Below, in pieces: positions 37,927-47,825 of a DNA stretch of 64,000 bases. The notes below the pieces were generated by a model. The model was not told the DNA's origin and made no database searches. It was given only the letters and a program-made list of their open reading frames with translations. Position 1 is the stretch's first letter. Every line of letters starts with the position of its first letter. This DNA is from Trichomonas vaginalis G3 (lineage: Eukaryota; Parabasalia; Trichomonadida; Trichomonadidae). The position numbers and the translations under genes were made by a program. The stretch covers positions 7,201,962-7,265,961 of the forward strand of contig NC_067208.1 in NCBI RefSeq assembly GCF_026262505.1, read 5' to 3'.

Positions 37927-39027
37927 TTACAACAGGACCAACTCGTAAACTGGATAGAATATGATGAAAAGACAAGGCAAGGCAAACTCCAAGAGATATC
38001 GTAATGGACCAAGAACATCTTGTATTGCATCCTTTAACCAGGCCGGAGTTTGGTATGTCAGCTTTTTCAACGTTTCATAATGCTTGACAAGCCATAAAAT
38101 GATATCAAATTCACTTGTCCATCTTGTTTTTACGTAGAGTGGACATTCAACTTTGAAGTAACAACGAACAGGCTTAGAGCGGAGAAAAAGTGAAATCTTA
38201 TTCAGATTTTCAAATACTGGAAATTCATGTTCCATTGAATAGTCTTCAACAAATGACTTAACTGCCAAGGAAAGGGTATGCGCTGCACAAGGGATTCTGA
38301 GAAATCCGTCTGTTTGAACAAAATTGTGATCACATGCAAGGACTTGAGCAAGCAAGTTGTCAGTTACAACGGTTCCAAGTTTTATTCCATTTGAGGCCAA
38401 CATTGCCAGAGCATCACGAATGGCACGATCATAAGAATCTGTTGTTCCGTCAAAGCCGGTCTTGATATCCAACGGAAAAGGATAACCATCATGTACCGAT
38501 GGGTTATAAATCATTAAGTCAAGAGTCGGCCTACCACATGCAGTTCCAGCATCAATTAAGAGGGATACAGTATGGTCGAAGTAATCTGATAGACTTTTTT
38601 TGGCTGCTTCTTTGGAATCTTGCAAAAATTTTTCTGTAAGTTGAGCTCGGTTTATAGACTTGATTATATCATTAATTTGATCCTTCTTCTTCAATGTCAT
38701 TCCTACTTCAAGAATGATTTCCACAAGATCACGGAATGTATCAGAAGATATAGCATTAAAGGAAATTTTGTTACAACCAATAAAAATCTCAATAGCTTGA
38801 AGAACCTTCTCTTTTGAAGTGAGAACTTTATCAAAATCGATAAGTTTTGTATAATAGCAAGTGTGGTCTGCTATTAATTTATTATCATTGTAGGATTCTA
38901 AATAAAATTGATGTAGACATTGATTCCCTTCTGCATTTTTTGTAGCGCATCGAACAATTTTATGATGAGAGTTAGATTTAACTGGCACATATCCTTTAGG
39001 TATTTCATTAGGAACACCTGTTGGCAT
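37927..39027 (-). pseudogene. hAT-family transposase, truncated at its C-terminus
   Basis: The 366-codon frame holds a BED-like zinc-finger candidate (Cys27, Cys37, His55, Cys57), LLIDAGT with Asp159, VVTDNLLAQV with Asp223, the hAT signature PCAAHTLSLAVK (247 onward) and KTRWTSEFD (RW at 302-303). These are the first two catalytic acidic residues and the insertion-proximal motifs of hAT enzymes. The frame ends soon after, so the last catalytic Glu and the C-terminal dimerisation domain are absent. The likely 5' terminus is at about 39132-39152 (AAGGTTGCAAAAAGTGGG on the minus strand). Confidence 0.75.
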
Positions 39028-39131
39028 GGACCAAGTTTTATCATATCACATGTCAATTACATTTTATCGTTATCATTTCATATCACATGGCTGTACCCCC
39101 AATAAATTCTTTTCCCCGGCATTTGTAAAGT

Positions 39132-39152
39132 AACCCACTTTTTGCAACCTTA
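39132..39152 (-). repeat. Probable hAT terminal sequence
   Basis: TAAGGTTGCAAAAAGTGGG lies about 105 bp upstream of the transposase frame and matches a segment at 11645-11664. Short GGTTGCAAAAA-type ends are common for hAT elements. No matching 3' end is visible, in line with truncation. Confidence 0.45.
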
Positions 39153-39163
39153 ATTACCCTAAA

Positions 39164-39168
39164 TAATG
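39164..39168. repeat. Putative target-site duplication of Polinton B, left copy
   Basis: TAATG precedes the A-run and recurs at 63857-63861. A 6-bp version would have one mismatch (ATAATG versus TTAATG). Confidence 0.55.
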
Positions 39169-39232
39169 AAAAAAAAGGTAGTGGGGCTTCCAGGCGCGTT
39201 GCGCCCTCTAGCCCCGAAGATGTTTAGTATAA
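39169..39232. repeat. Polinton B left terminal inverted repeat
   Basis: Same sequence as the other three termini except for a changed hairpin, GGCGC-GTT-GCGCC at 39193-39205, in which one stem pair is replaced on both sides. Confidence 0.9.
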
Positions 39233-39339
39233 ATGAAGTTTTTATTCGGAAAATTGTTAGTCTTCTGGTGTGAATTCGGAGGACTCTTCTTCTTCCTCCA
39301 TTGCTTCTGGGAAGAAGCCTTCTTCTGGGTCGAAAACAT
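39208..39339 (-). CDS. 43-residue basic ORF ending inside the terminal repeat (B)
   Basis: Counterpart of 37117-37248, with the same reading frame and the same stop within the terminal repeat. Confidence 0.3.
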   Translation of the reverse strand: MFSTQKKASSQKQWRKKKSPPNSHQKTNNFPNKNFIYTKHLRG

Positions 39340-39436
39340 TATATAATGTTTCACTTTTCACAAATTATATATGTTTTCATGTTTTGTCACTTTTCTGTCA
39401 CTTTTCGGGTAAAAACATTTTTATTATTATATATAA

Positions 39437-40254
39437 ATGAATTTTACAAAACCTCCGTTACCGTTCTTTGGAAATAAGAGTAGATGTAAAGATATTATAT
39501 TGAGAGAACTTAAGAAACTACCGAATGGTCTAACATTTGTAGATTTGTTCGGTGGAAGTTTCTATATATCCCATTTATGTCATACAATATTCCCAGACTC
39601 AAAGATTATATGCAATGACTTCGACAACTATATGGACCGTCTCAAACATATACCAGACACAAACAATATATTGAAAGAGTTAAAAGAAAAGATACCTATA
39701 GGTAAGATGGAACGTATACCATTAGATAAGAAAAATATTGTGAGAGAGGTTTTGAAAAAAGCAAATATATAGACTGGAATAGTATATCTGCTAGACTATT
39801 ATATAGTGGTTCTATAAGAGTTCATGACATTGAAACACTTATGTCAAAAGTTTTATATCTTAACTATACAAATGTTTTCAAAGAGGACATAGATAAATAT
39901 ATTGAGGGTATAGAGTTTGTGAGATGTCATTGGACAGATTTGTATGAAAAATATAAAGACAAGGAAAATGTTTTCTTTATAGTGGACCCGCCGTTCTATA
40001 ACACATGGGATTTTCAATACCAAGTAGACTGGACTTTGAGAGACTCTTTAGAAACTTTAGACGTTTTACATAACCATCCATGCTTTTACTTTACATCCGA
40101 TAAAAGTGGTTTGGAAACCGTTATGAGATGGTTAGAGGACATACATGACTATGAGTTTAGATATGACAAGATAGAATATGAGAGAGGTCCTATAAACCGG
40201 AGAAAGTGTCACAATAACGAAATTTTATTAGTAAGTAAATGTGGTTTGAAATAG
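39437..40254 (+). pseudogene. D12-class (Dam-like) adenine methyltransferase (broken copy, B)
   Basis: Same protein as 36202-37019; the FVDLFGGS and DPPFY motifs are both readable. Broken, about one break. Confidence 0.87.
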
Positions 40255-40370
40255 GACTACTTGTTTTAGGTTTTTTCCATTGTGTCATTTATTTATTTGA
40301 CGTGGCAGAAAAGTACAGAGAATATGAAGATGAACCAATGCCTGCAAATGTTCAGTATATGTACTCGTAA
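40239..40370 (+). CDS. 43-residue single-span membrane protein (B)
   Basis: Identical in layout to 36086-36217: a hydrophobic helix and an acidic tail, overlapping the methyltransferase end by 16 bases. Preservation in both elements supports it as a real gene. Confidence 0.65.
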   Translation: MWFEIGLLVLGFFHCVIYLFDVAEKYREYEDEPMPANVQYMYS

Positions 40371-40393
40371 GAGATATTTTTATCTAATATTAA

Positions 40394-40756
40394 ATGGACG
40401 CACAGAACTTAGCGAATGCACAGCAACCTGGACAACCAAACCCAGAGAATATTCCAAATGAAGTTAGAATACAAACTGCAATGGCAAACTATGGTCAAGT
40501 GCCAACAGATGTACAAATGCAAACTGCCATGTCAAATGACGCTGCGTTAGGTTTGCCACCATGGTATGCAAATATGAGATGGAAAGAGTTTTATACAAAC
40601 CCTGAAGTGGGATATAAACAACTTTATGCAGATGACGCGAACACAGGAGTTGACCCAGAATATGTTTTCTACCAGAGGAGAAACAGAATGTATGAGCTCC
40701 AGTTAAAGAATGCTATGGAACTCAACAGGAAACGTAAGAGACTAGGCGGACATTAG
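40394..40756 (+). CDS. Uncharacterised 120-residue protein (B)
   Basis: Same translation as 35700-36062, intact. It follows the membrane protein at a 23-bp distance. Confidence 0.75.
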   Translation: MDAQNLANAQQPGQPNPENIPNEVRIQTAMANYGQVPTDVQMQTAMSNDAALGLPPWYANMRWKEFYTNPEVGYKQLYADDANTGVDPEYVFYQRRNRMYELQLKNAMELNRKRKRLGGH

Positions 40757-40774
40757 ATTTTTACATATAGTAAA

Positions 40775-41009
40775 ATGGGTTTCTTCAGTAAGATAGGAAA
40801 ACTTCTTTCGAAATGTTGGAAGAGGTATATGGAATGGAATAAAAACCGTAGGAAGAGGAATTTGGAACGGAGTCAAAAATATTGGTAAAAGAGTAGGTCA
40901 GTTTGTTGGTATTATACCTAAAGACCCTGAACCAGAAGAACAAGCTCCTGTAATACAACAGCCTGAACCTGCACCACAGTCAAGTTGGCAACCACAACCG
41001 GTATATTAA
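40775..41009 (+). pseudogene. Small amphipathic virion-type protein (broken copy, B)
   Basis: Counterpart of the intact 77-residue protein at 35448-35681; about one break. Confidence 0.6.
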
Positions 41010-41013
41010 AAAG

Positions 41014-41863
41014 TTATATTTTTACCGTTCGATAGTAGTTGTATATGAAACTAAGTTCTAAGTAAAACGCATGGTATAATGGAATTATTCTTTTTCTTCC
41101 ATCTGTAGTAAACCATACTTGAAAGTCTGAAATACTTCCACTCGGCGGTTCATATAACTTTGTAGGTTTTTCGTAAAAGTCATTTGCCAAGCATAAGAAA
41201 GAGTTTTGGGCGCCAGAAAATGAAGCATGAACAATAATAGCAGCTGGGTCGAAAACATTTTCATATGTTCCATTAGGGTTTTCGACTTCATAAAAGTCTG
41301 GGTGTACTGGATATGCTGCAGGCTGATTTAACATCCTCATAAATCTATACCATGCCAAGTTGTTATATTTTGTAGAAATATAAACGTTTTCTCCAAGGTC
41401 TTCTATTTTATTGATTTTAACAGTTGCATTTTTCCTGTCATAAATAATATCGAGATGGTACTCTCCTTCGTCAATGTTATACTGGTTTGCATATTCGATA
41501 TAGATATCGTTTATTTTTTCTTGAAAAGCTTGAAGAGTTGTTTCTAAGTTTACAAGCAAACTAACTTGTAAAAGTTTTCCCTGTTCAAATTTCTCATACA
41601 TACGTTTTTCTTTGTTATAGTATCGAACTTCAAAAACCGACCGTAAATGGGAAACCATGTATGGCTTCTGAAATGAACTTCATTCTACGAAAGCCAATAG
41701 CTTTTGTGACAGATGGGTCTCTTAGCCATCTTAATGGGTAGTCAAAACGATAGCCTTCATGCTTTACGGTCTCTGTCTCAAACTTTTGACCGACATTAGT
41801 AAAAAGTTCATCTAATGGTTTAGTTGTAGCAACTCTTGAATTTTCTTTTTCTATTGAAAGCAT
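41014..41863 (-). pseudogene. Paralogue of the 286-residue protein (broken copy, B)
   Basis: Counterpart of 34594-35443. The N-terminal part and the C-terminal block (NVFDPAAIIVHASF to FIYNYYRTVKI) match A, but the central part is clearly different in sequence, suggesting exchange with another element or rapid divergence. Broken, about one break. Confidence 0.7.
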
Positions 41864-41881
41864 ATTTTATCTAGAATAAAA
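41864..41881. promoter_or_regulatory. 18-bp divergent promoter interval (B)
   Basis: Same as 34576-34593, between the starts of the structural paralogue and the fibre gene. Confidence 0.6.
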
Positions 41882-43202
41882 ATGTCGAAAGATATTGCTT
41901 CCATAAGAGAAATACAACACAACCGACAACTCATTATGCAAGCTCTAAATAAGAACACAACAAACTTTTCAAACTATTCTAAGATATCTGAGTCATTGAA
42001 AGAAGGAAACTTAAAACTGACATTAAACCCAATGACAGATGAGTTTCTGTTTCAAGACAAGAAGAACAATACTGTCTGTATAAATCCAACAAAAAGGAAC
42101 TTTAAACGAGAAACCTATAAATGAACTTCTTTTGAAAGCAGATGTTGACAACAAAGCTGACAAAGAATATGTAGACGATGCAATAGCAAAAGAAGAAGAA
42201 AGAGCTAACAATGCTTATGCAACAAAAGAACATACTCATCCTGAACTCAGACAAAACATATGTTGACAATAAAATGTCAAGTGAAGTGACAAGAGCTGAA
42301 AACGAATATTCTAAAAAGACTCATATACATTCTATATCTGAAATAACAGACTTAAACGTTAGCCTTGAAAAGAAAGCGGATGAGGAATATGTGGCTAGTA
42401 AGTTAGAGAAGAAAGCGGATAAGGAATATGTGGATGAAAAAGATAACGAAATGAAAGAAAGGGTTGACTGGTACCATGAATGGACATCGAAGATTTTAAA
42501 AACTAAAGCCGATACAGGATGGGTTTCAGGATGTTTAGACCTTAAAGCAGATAAAACTTATGTTAACGATGAGTTAGAGAAGAAAGCAAATAAGACTCAT
42601 ACACATACAAGTTTTACAACTTTTACAGCAGATGATATTACACTAAACACAACCTTGCCAAGTAAAGGTCCAACAATACCACCGGCAACAAGTCTTGTAG
42701 ATACTTTGATATCTAATGACAATAGTATTTGCATCTAAGACAGGAACTCAATGTGCTTAAACAAATTTTGCCGAATCTTATGTACCCGGTTGGCTCATTA
42801 TATGTTTCAATGAACTCTACCAGACCAGAAACAGTTCTGGGTTTTGGAACTTGGACTCAAATAGTCGACAGGTTTTTGTATTGTGCAAACTCTTCAAAGG
42901 AAACAGGTGGAAGTAAAACGATTTCAGGTGAAAATTTACCTGCACACAGTCACTACATAGATTTAAGTACATCTCAAGCAGGTTGGCATAAGCATAGATA
43001 TTGGGATTGGTCAGCAATGACAAAGGTAAAGGATATGATGTTAAAGACAACGTTAAGTTTGCTATAAATTGTTACTGGAGTAACACTGAGGGAGGAGGAA
43101 ACCATACACATCGCGTTTCGGGATATACACAAAACAACGGGACAAAGTAAAGACTACATGCCACCTTACATGACAGTTTACGCATGGTATAGAAATGCTT
43201 AG
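41882..43202 (+). pseudogene. Phage-tail-fibre-like attachment protein (broken copy, B)
   Basis: The head and the C-terminal tip (GTWTQIVDRFLYC, GGSKTISGENLPAHSH) are close to A. The shaft is different: repeated KKADKEYVDE-like units and a segment EMKERVDWYHEWTSKILKTK replace the HTH repeats of A. The frame is broken, about two or three breaks. It converges on the integrase with a small stop overlap, as in A. Confidence 0.78.
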
Positions 43203-44156
43203 TCGTCATTTTCAACTTCTTTAGCATATTCGTCAGGAGTTGTCTTATATTTGTTAGGAACTGTCTTTGAAAGTATACCACCTTGAACTTTGACAAGTTT
43301 GAAACGAGGTCTGACAATAGTCGTTTTATCTTCTGCTTGCAGTGTGTACATTTTGCCATGTTTGCCTAAAACTTCATAATATTCTCTTGTATACTTTCTT
43401 CTATTTTTACGAACACGAATGTGAGTACCTGTCGGGTTCCCATTGTTGTCATAGTCAATAGTATTTTCATATGGGTCGCGTTTAGGTATTTCTATTTTTA
43501 CTTTGTCACCTTTCTGAAGTTTGAAGCCCGGCATTCTTTCTTGTTTGTCTCTTTTGACTAAATTATTAAATATATAGTCTTTCTCTAAGTCAGGGTTGTT
43601 TTTCATTTCTTCGGGGAGTGGTTTCCCAAACCTTTTTGTTTACGGCTATTGTAAATATTTTAAAACTTGTCTCATCTTTGCCATGGAGAAGTGTCTATAT
43701 TTGTCGTCATATGACATTTCATTTGCTTCACCACCTTGTGGTTGGTTTAAGTCTCTTAACATTTTTATACAACCGTCAATGACACCAAGAGCAGAATGGT
43801 TTGGTCGACAATGAAATATTGGTTTACATTTTTGAACGCAGATAGTTTTTTACATCATCTGATTTGAAAGAACTTTCACAGTCAGATTGTCAGTTTTGTT
43901 GGATGGTATTTGTCAACGAATATTGTCAAAGCAGTTTTCACATCTAAAATATTTTTGACCATAATGGTATGGCTTCACAGTATCTTGTGTTTTGACCGAC
44001 AAATATTAGCCAGTATGGTGGTCCATCTGTTCTAACTCTCGGAATGTTTTCCAAGATATCCATAAACCAAGCATTTGGTGTTGAACTAAAGATTTTTATC
44101 ATGAGTGCTTTTTTTGTTGCCTTAGAAACATAGGGGTCCTTGTTTGGATTCGTCAT
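43199..44156 (-). pseudogene. rve-family integrase (broken copy, B)
   Basis: Counterpart of the intact 31890-32849 gene. Core and C-terminal SH3-like segments are recognisable; about two or three breaks. Confidence 0.85.
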
Positions 44157-44173
44157 TTTTTATCCTATAAGAA

Positions 44174-44576
44174 ATGGGTTTATTTGGCGCATTAGCAGGA
44201 GTTGCATCTAGATTTTTTACCCGCAGTGGGAACAATAGCCAGAGGTGTATTTGGAGTTGGAAGGAAGATTTTGAGTACATTAGGTATACTTAAAGAGAAA
44301 GCACAACCTATTATACAAACTGTACAGAAAGGTTGGGATGTAGCACGAGATGCAACAAATCTTATTCCAAATCCTGAAACAAGAGGAAAAGTTCAAGGAT
44401 GGATGGACAATGTAGGAAGACAAGCAGGAAACTATTATAACAAAGCAAATGACTACTATAACCAAGCAGGACACTATATGGACCAAGGTGAAAGATTCTT
44501 TAACAGAGGATATAACCATGCACAACAGTGGGTAAACAATAACCAACCTCAACCGCCTCAAACGTGGGGAATGTAA
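44174..44576 (+). pseudogene. 133-residue amphipathic virion-type protein (broken copy, B)
   Basis: Counterpart of 31471-31872; about one break. The Tyr/Asn/Gln repeat region is intact. Confidence 0.6.
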
Positions 44577-44595
44577 AGTTTTTTACTGAGATGAA

Positions 44596-44748
44596 ATGAA
44601 CAATACAGCATTGAGACAAATGGGTTCAAGATGGATTTGTCGGCTTCCAGCAGTTACACCACGTGTTTGTCAAGTTCTTCCTATACCTCAGGAAGTTTTA
44701 GACCGACTTAAAAAACAACAACAACCAGTTGAAAACAAACCAAACTAA
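44596..44748 (+). CDS. Small 50-residue protein
   Basis: MNNTALRQMGSRWICRLPAV continues through PRVCQVLPIPQEVL to a Lys/Gln-rich tail. It is open in B and preceded by TTTTTACTGAGATGAA, the same leader as the next gene (44752-44767), which supports it as a real gene. It has two cysteines and a Pro-rich centre; I recognise no family. Confidence 0.5.
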   Translation: MNNTALRQMGSRWICRLPAVTPRVCQVLPIPQEVLDRLKKQQQPVENKPN

Positions 44749-44767
44749 AATTTTTTACTGAGATGAA

Positions 44768-45346
44768 ATGACCGAAGAAGTTGAAACGGTAGATTTGACA
44801 CCACAAACAAAAAGTTCAGAACCATTGTCAAAACCTGTCAAAGAACTTACAGATGAAGAGAAAAATTCAATAATAGAAAGTGCCAGGTCTGGAAATACAA
44901 ACCCTAACTATAAAGTCACTTTTCATAAAAATGGAACGGCTAGTATCTCAAAAAAGAAACAGACTCTCACAAATAAAATATTGAAGTCTGAAGGAGCTTT
45001 CGAGACAACAGATGGAAAAGTTTACTTCACTGACCAACAGTTCATTATAGAACATCTCATTGACTTAGAGTCGAAATATTCTAAACTTTACAACAAACAC
45101 AAAAAGTTGAAAGGAAAAACAAAAACAAATGGCATATGATATTTATGAAGATGTTGACAACACAACTGTTCCTGCAAGTGAAGTAAAGTCAGAGGAACCG
45201 AAAAGTGACGAAAAACCGATAGAAGAAGAAAAAACAAAAACTGAAGATAAACCAAAACCAAAGTTTAGTTTCCAAACTAAACCAAGTCAACCTTCATTAG
45301 CTGGTATGGTTGGCGTCAAAGACTTATGGCAGCAGGCGGTTATGTA
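44768..45346 (+). pseudogene. Acidic, Pro/Lys/Glu-tailed protein (broken copy, B)
   Basis: Counterpart of 30697-31280; about two breaks. Confidence 0.6.
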
Positions 45347-45382
45347 AAGTAAAGAAAAAAATATTTTTTTATTTTTATAAAA

Positions 45383-45633
45383 ATGCCCCCATATAGAATG
45401 GATAGAAAATCTGCTAGAATAAAAGCAGAGTTACAAAGATATGGTTGGAGAGTTTCGAAGAATTTTAAATATAGGAAGGGAAGACCCATAAAAGTCTATG
45501 ACAAACTGGCTGGTCTTCGCTACGAAATGGATTTGAAACAGCACGTGCAAATTATCCAAACAGACTAGAGAGGTTAGAAGAAGAACGTCTTATGGACATG
45601 CCTTTCGATGTTAGTGAACATTGCATGAAGTAA
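45383..45633 (+). pseudogene. Small basic ORF specific to B
   Basis: It starts MPPYRMDRKSARIKAELQRY behind an AAAAAATATTTTTTT-type promoter. It is highly basic (RVSKNFKYRKGRPIKVYDKL), which suggests nucleic-acid binding. It appears broken, about one break. There is no counterpart at this position in A. Confidence 0.45.
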
Positions 45634-45674
45634 AAATTTATTTTAAAAAAGTGACATTTTTAATTTTATTTGAA

Positions 45675-45760
45675 ATGTACGCTGAGTTTGTTGGAGAAGA
45701 CCGTTGGGAAACTTGTTTGTTAGATGAGAAATATGAAATGGCATACTATTTTAAAACAAT
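45675..45760 (+). pseudogene. Remnant of the HNH endonuclease gene
   Basis: The first about 25 codons (MYAEFVGEDRWETCLLDEKY) and the end of the HNH gene seen whole in A at 29954-30538 lie side by side here, with nothing of the nuclease core. Confidence 0.7.
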
Positions 45761-45779
45761 ATATTTTTACATATATTAA

Positions 45780-46640
45780 ATGCTTCAGGTTGAAAAACAA
45801 AGAACAAAAGTAGCAGATACAAAACCGTTAGACTATATCTTTACAAATGCTGGTAGGACTATTTCAGATGAAGAAATTTCATCCCGAATATACAGGTTTG
45901 ACTATCCAATTCGTTGGCTTCAAAGTCCTTCAGATGCAAAGGCAATAGGATTTAGAAGAGTTTTGTTTTCAAATAGAACTAACGCATTTATGTTCGCAGT
46001 ATATTTTCATGGGCAGTATAAAGGTTCTGGTGGTCTAATAGACAAATTTGACGAAATGAGGATCTTTACAGTTCGTTCAGACGAAAGTCTTGAGAAAACT
46101 CTAAATGACTTTCAAACTCAAATGAACAAATATTATTGGGAATTTCAAGAAAAATACGACTCTTTACTAAATGGAACATACTATCTGAAACTAGAATATG
46201 ACAAGATGAACTCCACCGTTTCATTTCAAAAGATTGAAATTAACCCTCCAAGAGATACAGAGTTTTTATTTTGGAAAGTAGACAAACGTTCTTGGGCACA
46301 ATTTCTTCGGTTACTAAACCAGAACGAACCATTACCACCAGATGGTCCATTTCAATTTATACTTCCACCAGCAGATTTGACAGTTTATAGAAACGTGTTT
46401 GACCCTCAAAATGTTATGTGTCATGCAAGTTTCAGTTCAAGCAACAATAGTTTTCTATGTATTGGTAAGGACTTTTATGACTTTGCTTCTAAATTCTACG
46501 AACCACCTAGTAACAGTTTCTCTGACTTTCAAGTTTGGTTCACAACAAATGGTGTGCAACATATTATTCCATTGTACTATGACTTTTATCTCGAATTGTC
46601 TTTCATATATAACTACGGAAAAGTGCTGAAAAAGTATTGA
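45780..46640 (+). CDS. Uncharacterised 286-residue protein (B)
   Basis: Intact counterpart of 29068-29928 with only a few substitutions. See that entry for domains and the relation to the paralogue. Confidence 0.75.
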   Translation: MLQVEKQRTKVADTKPLDYIFTNAGRTISDEEISSRIYRFDYPIRWLQSPSDAKAIGFRRVLFSNRTNAFMFAVYFHGQYKGSGGLIDKFDEMRIFTVRSDESLEKTLNDFQTQMNKYYWEFQEKYDSLLNGTYYLKLEYDKMNSTVSFQKIEINPPRDTEFLFWKVDKRSWAQFLRLLNQNEPLPPDGPFQFILPPADLTVYRNVFDPQNVMCHASFSSSNNSFLCIGKDFYDFASKFYEPPSNSFSDFQVWFTTNGVQHIIPLYYDFYLELSFIYNYGKVLKKY

Positions 46641-46776
46641 AAAATAATGTTTATGTTAGCATGTTAGATCTAACACGTTTTCTCACCTCTTTTCTAACAT
46701 CGTAGAAAACTCATGAAAACAATTTATTTTTGACACTTTCACAAAAAACATAAAAAAGTGAGTTAAAATGAGATGT
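46641..46776. repeat. Intergenic GTTAGATCTAAC dyad
   Basis: A single GATC-centred dyad (about 46665) with a TTTTCTCACC/TTTTCTAACA repeat, between the 286-residue gene and the divergent cassette. Confidence 0.65.
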
Positions 46777-47151
46777 TTACTGAACTGGTTGGATGTCGCC
46801 TTCTGAGGTTATGTAGAACGGTTGTCCTGAGAAGTGGAACAGTGCTCTGAGAATTTGTATAATTCGTGGAATTGGACTCTCTCTGTTTGGAAGTAGTATC
46901 CAAGGACGCTTGGCAAAGAACTTTATAATGGCTTCCTTCTTTGCTTGCTTTATGTCGTCGAAAGGAGTGTTTTCTGGTATTTGAATTGGAATTCCAGTCG
47001 AAGTCTCGAGCTGAAGTGTAGACCTTCCAGAAATAGCGGTGAACTTGACCTTGGGCTTCATGACCTTGCGTAAGTAGTCTTTTACGCAGTTGTTAATTTC
47101 AATTAGGTAAACTGCCTCGTCAAATCCTTCTGGCATTCCGAGTCCTTCCAT
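46777..47151 (-). CDS. Uncharacterised 124-residue protein, divergent pair member
   Basis: The likely start is MEGLGMPEGFDEAVYLIEIN at 47151; the frame stays open upstream through the minisatellite to 47505, but that part is repeat-encoded. The protein reads KFTAISGRSTLQLETSTGIP, QAKKEAIIKFFAKRPWILLP and ends FYITSEGDIQPVQ, an alpha/beta domain I do not recognise. A keeps only its first residues (24309-24396). Confidence 0.5.
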   Translation of the reverse strand: MEGLGMPEGFDEAVYLIEINNCVKDYLRKVMKPKVKFTAISGRSTLQLETSTGIPIQIPENTPFDDIKQAKKEAIIKFFAKRPWILLPNRESPIPRIIQILRALFHFSGQPFYITSEGDIQPVQ

Positions 47152-47154
47152 CCG

Positions 47155-47475
47155 ACAGAAAAAATTTTTCCCGACAACAGGAAAAAATTTTCCCGACAAC
47201 AGGAAAAAATTTTCCCGACAACTGGAAAAAAATTTCCTTCCGACAGAAAAAATTTTTCCTTCCGACAGGAAAAAATTTTCCAGTTGTCTGTCCGTAAACC
47301 ATTCAAATTTTCGAAAATTGAGAACTTTTTGGTCGAACTTCAGGAAAAATTTTTCCGGACAACAGGAAAAGTTTTTCCGGACAACAGGAAAAGTTTTTCC
47401 GGACAACAGGAAAAGTTTTTCCGGACAACAGGAAAAGTTTTTCCGGACAACAGGAAAAGTTTTTCCTTCCGACAG
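47155..47475. repeat. Bipartite 22-bp minisatellite with GGAAAA/TTTTCC dyads (element B)
   Basis: Right block (47345-47475): at least five perfect copies of a GGAAAAGTTTTTCCGGACAA unit. Left block (47155-47283): degenerate copies with CGACAACAGG or CCGACAGG joints. Between them is a conserved core (47285-47343) with TTCAAATTTTCGAA. The whole lies between two divergent starts. Confidence 0.85.
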
Positions 47476-47486
47476 GACACAAACGA

Positions 47487-47825
47487 ATGTCTCACGTCCC
47501 ACCAACCGAGTCCATTCCCAAACCAGAGGAACCTAAAGCACCAGCCCCTGCACCTCAGTTCCAGCAAGTACCTCCGAATTTCTACCAATTTCCACCTCAA
47601 GGTTACTACCCACCACAAGGCTTCCCGAACTACCCTCCTCAGCCTATGCCTTACTTCCCCAACCCTTGGATGTTCCAGCAAGCTCCACCCCAGCAATTCC
47701 AATCTCAGTCCAAATCGAAGAGAGACCAAGAGTTCGAAGAAGGTCTGAACCGTTTACGCAAAGAGTATGCCACAGCTCCAATTGAGAGAAAGTTGTTCCC
47801 GGACCAAAAATATAATTTAGGGTAG
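47487..47825 (+). CDS. Pro/Gln/Tyr-rich 112-residue protein, divergent pair member
   Basis: It starts MSHVPPTESIPKPEEPKAPA, followed by a low-complexity PPQGYYPPQGFPNYPPQ region and a charged C-terminal helix (KSKRDQEFEEGLNRLRKEYA). The stop lies in the adjoining GGGTAG repeat. Disordered Pro/Tyr/Gln proteins of this kind occur as scaffold or matrix components; that is weak inference. A holds only its start. Confidence 0.5.
   Translation: MSHVPPTESIPKPEEPKAPAPAPQFQQVPPNFYQFPPQGYYPPQGFPNYPPQPMPYFPNPWMFQQAPPQQFQSQSKSKRDQEFEEGLNRLRKEYATAPIERKLFPDQKYNLG

Noticed and set aside
46777-47505. A 242-codon gene including the minisatellite
   Set aside because: The first half is encoded entirely by the 22-bp repeat, which is open in several frames on both strands; I keep only the non-repeat part from 47151.
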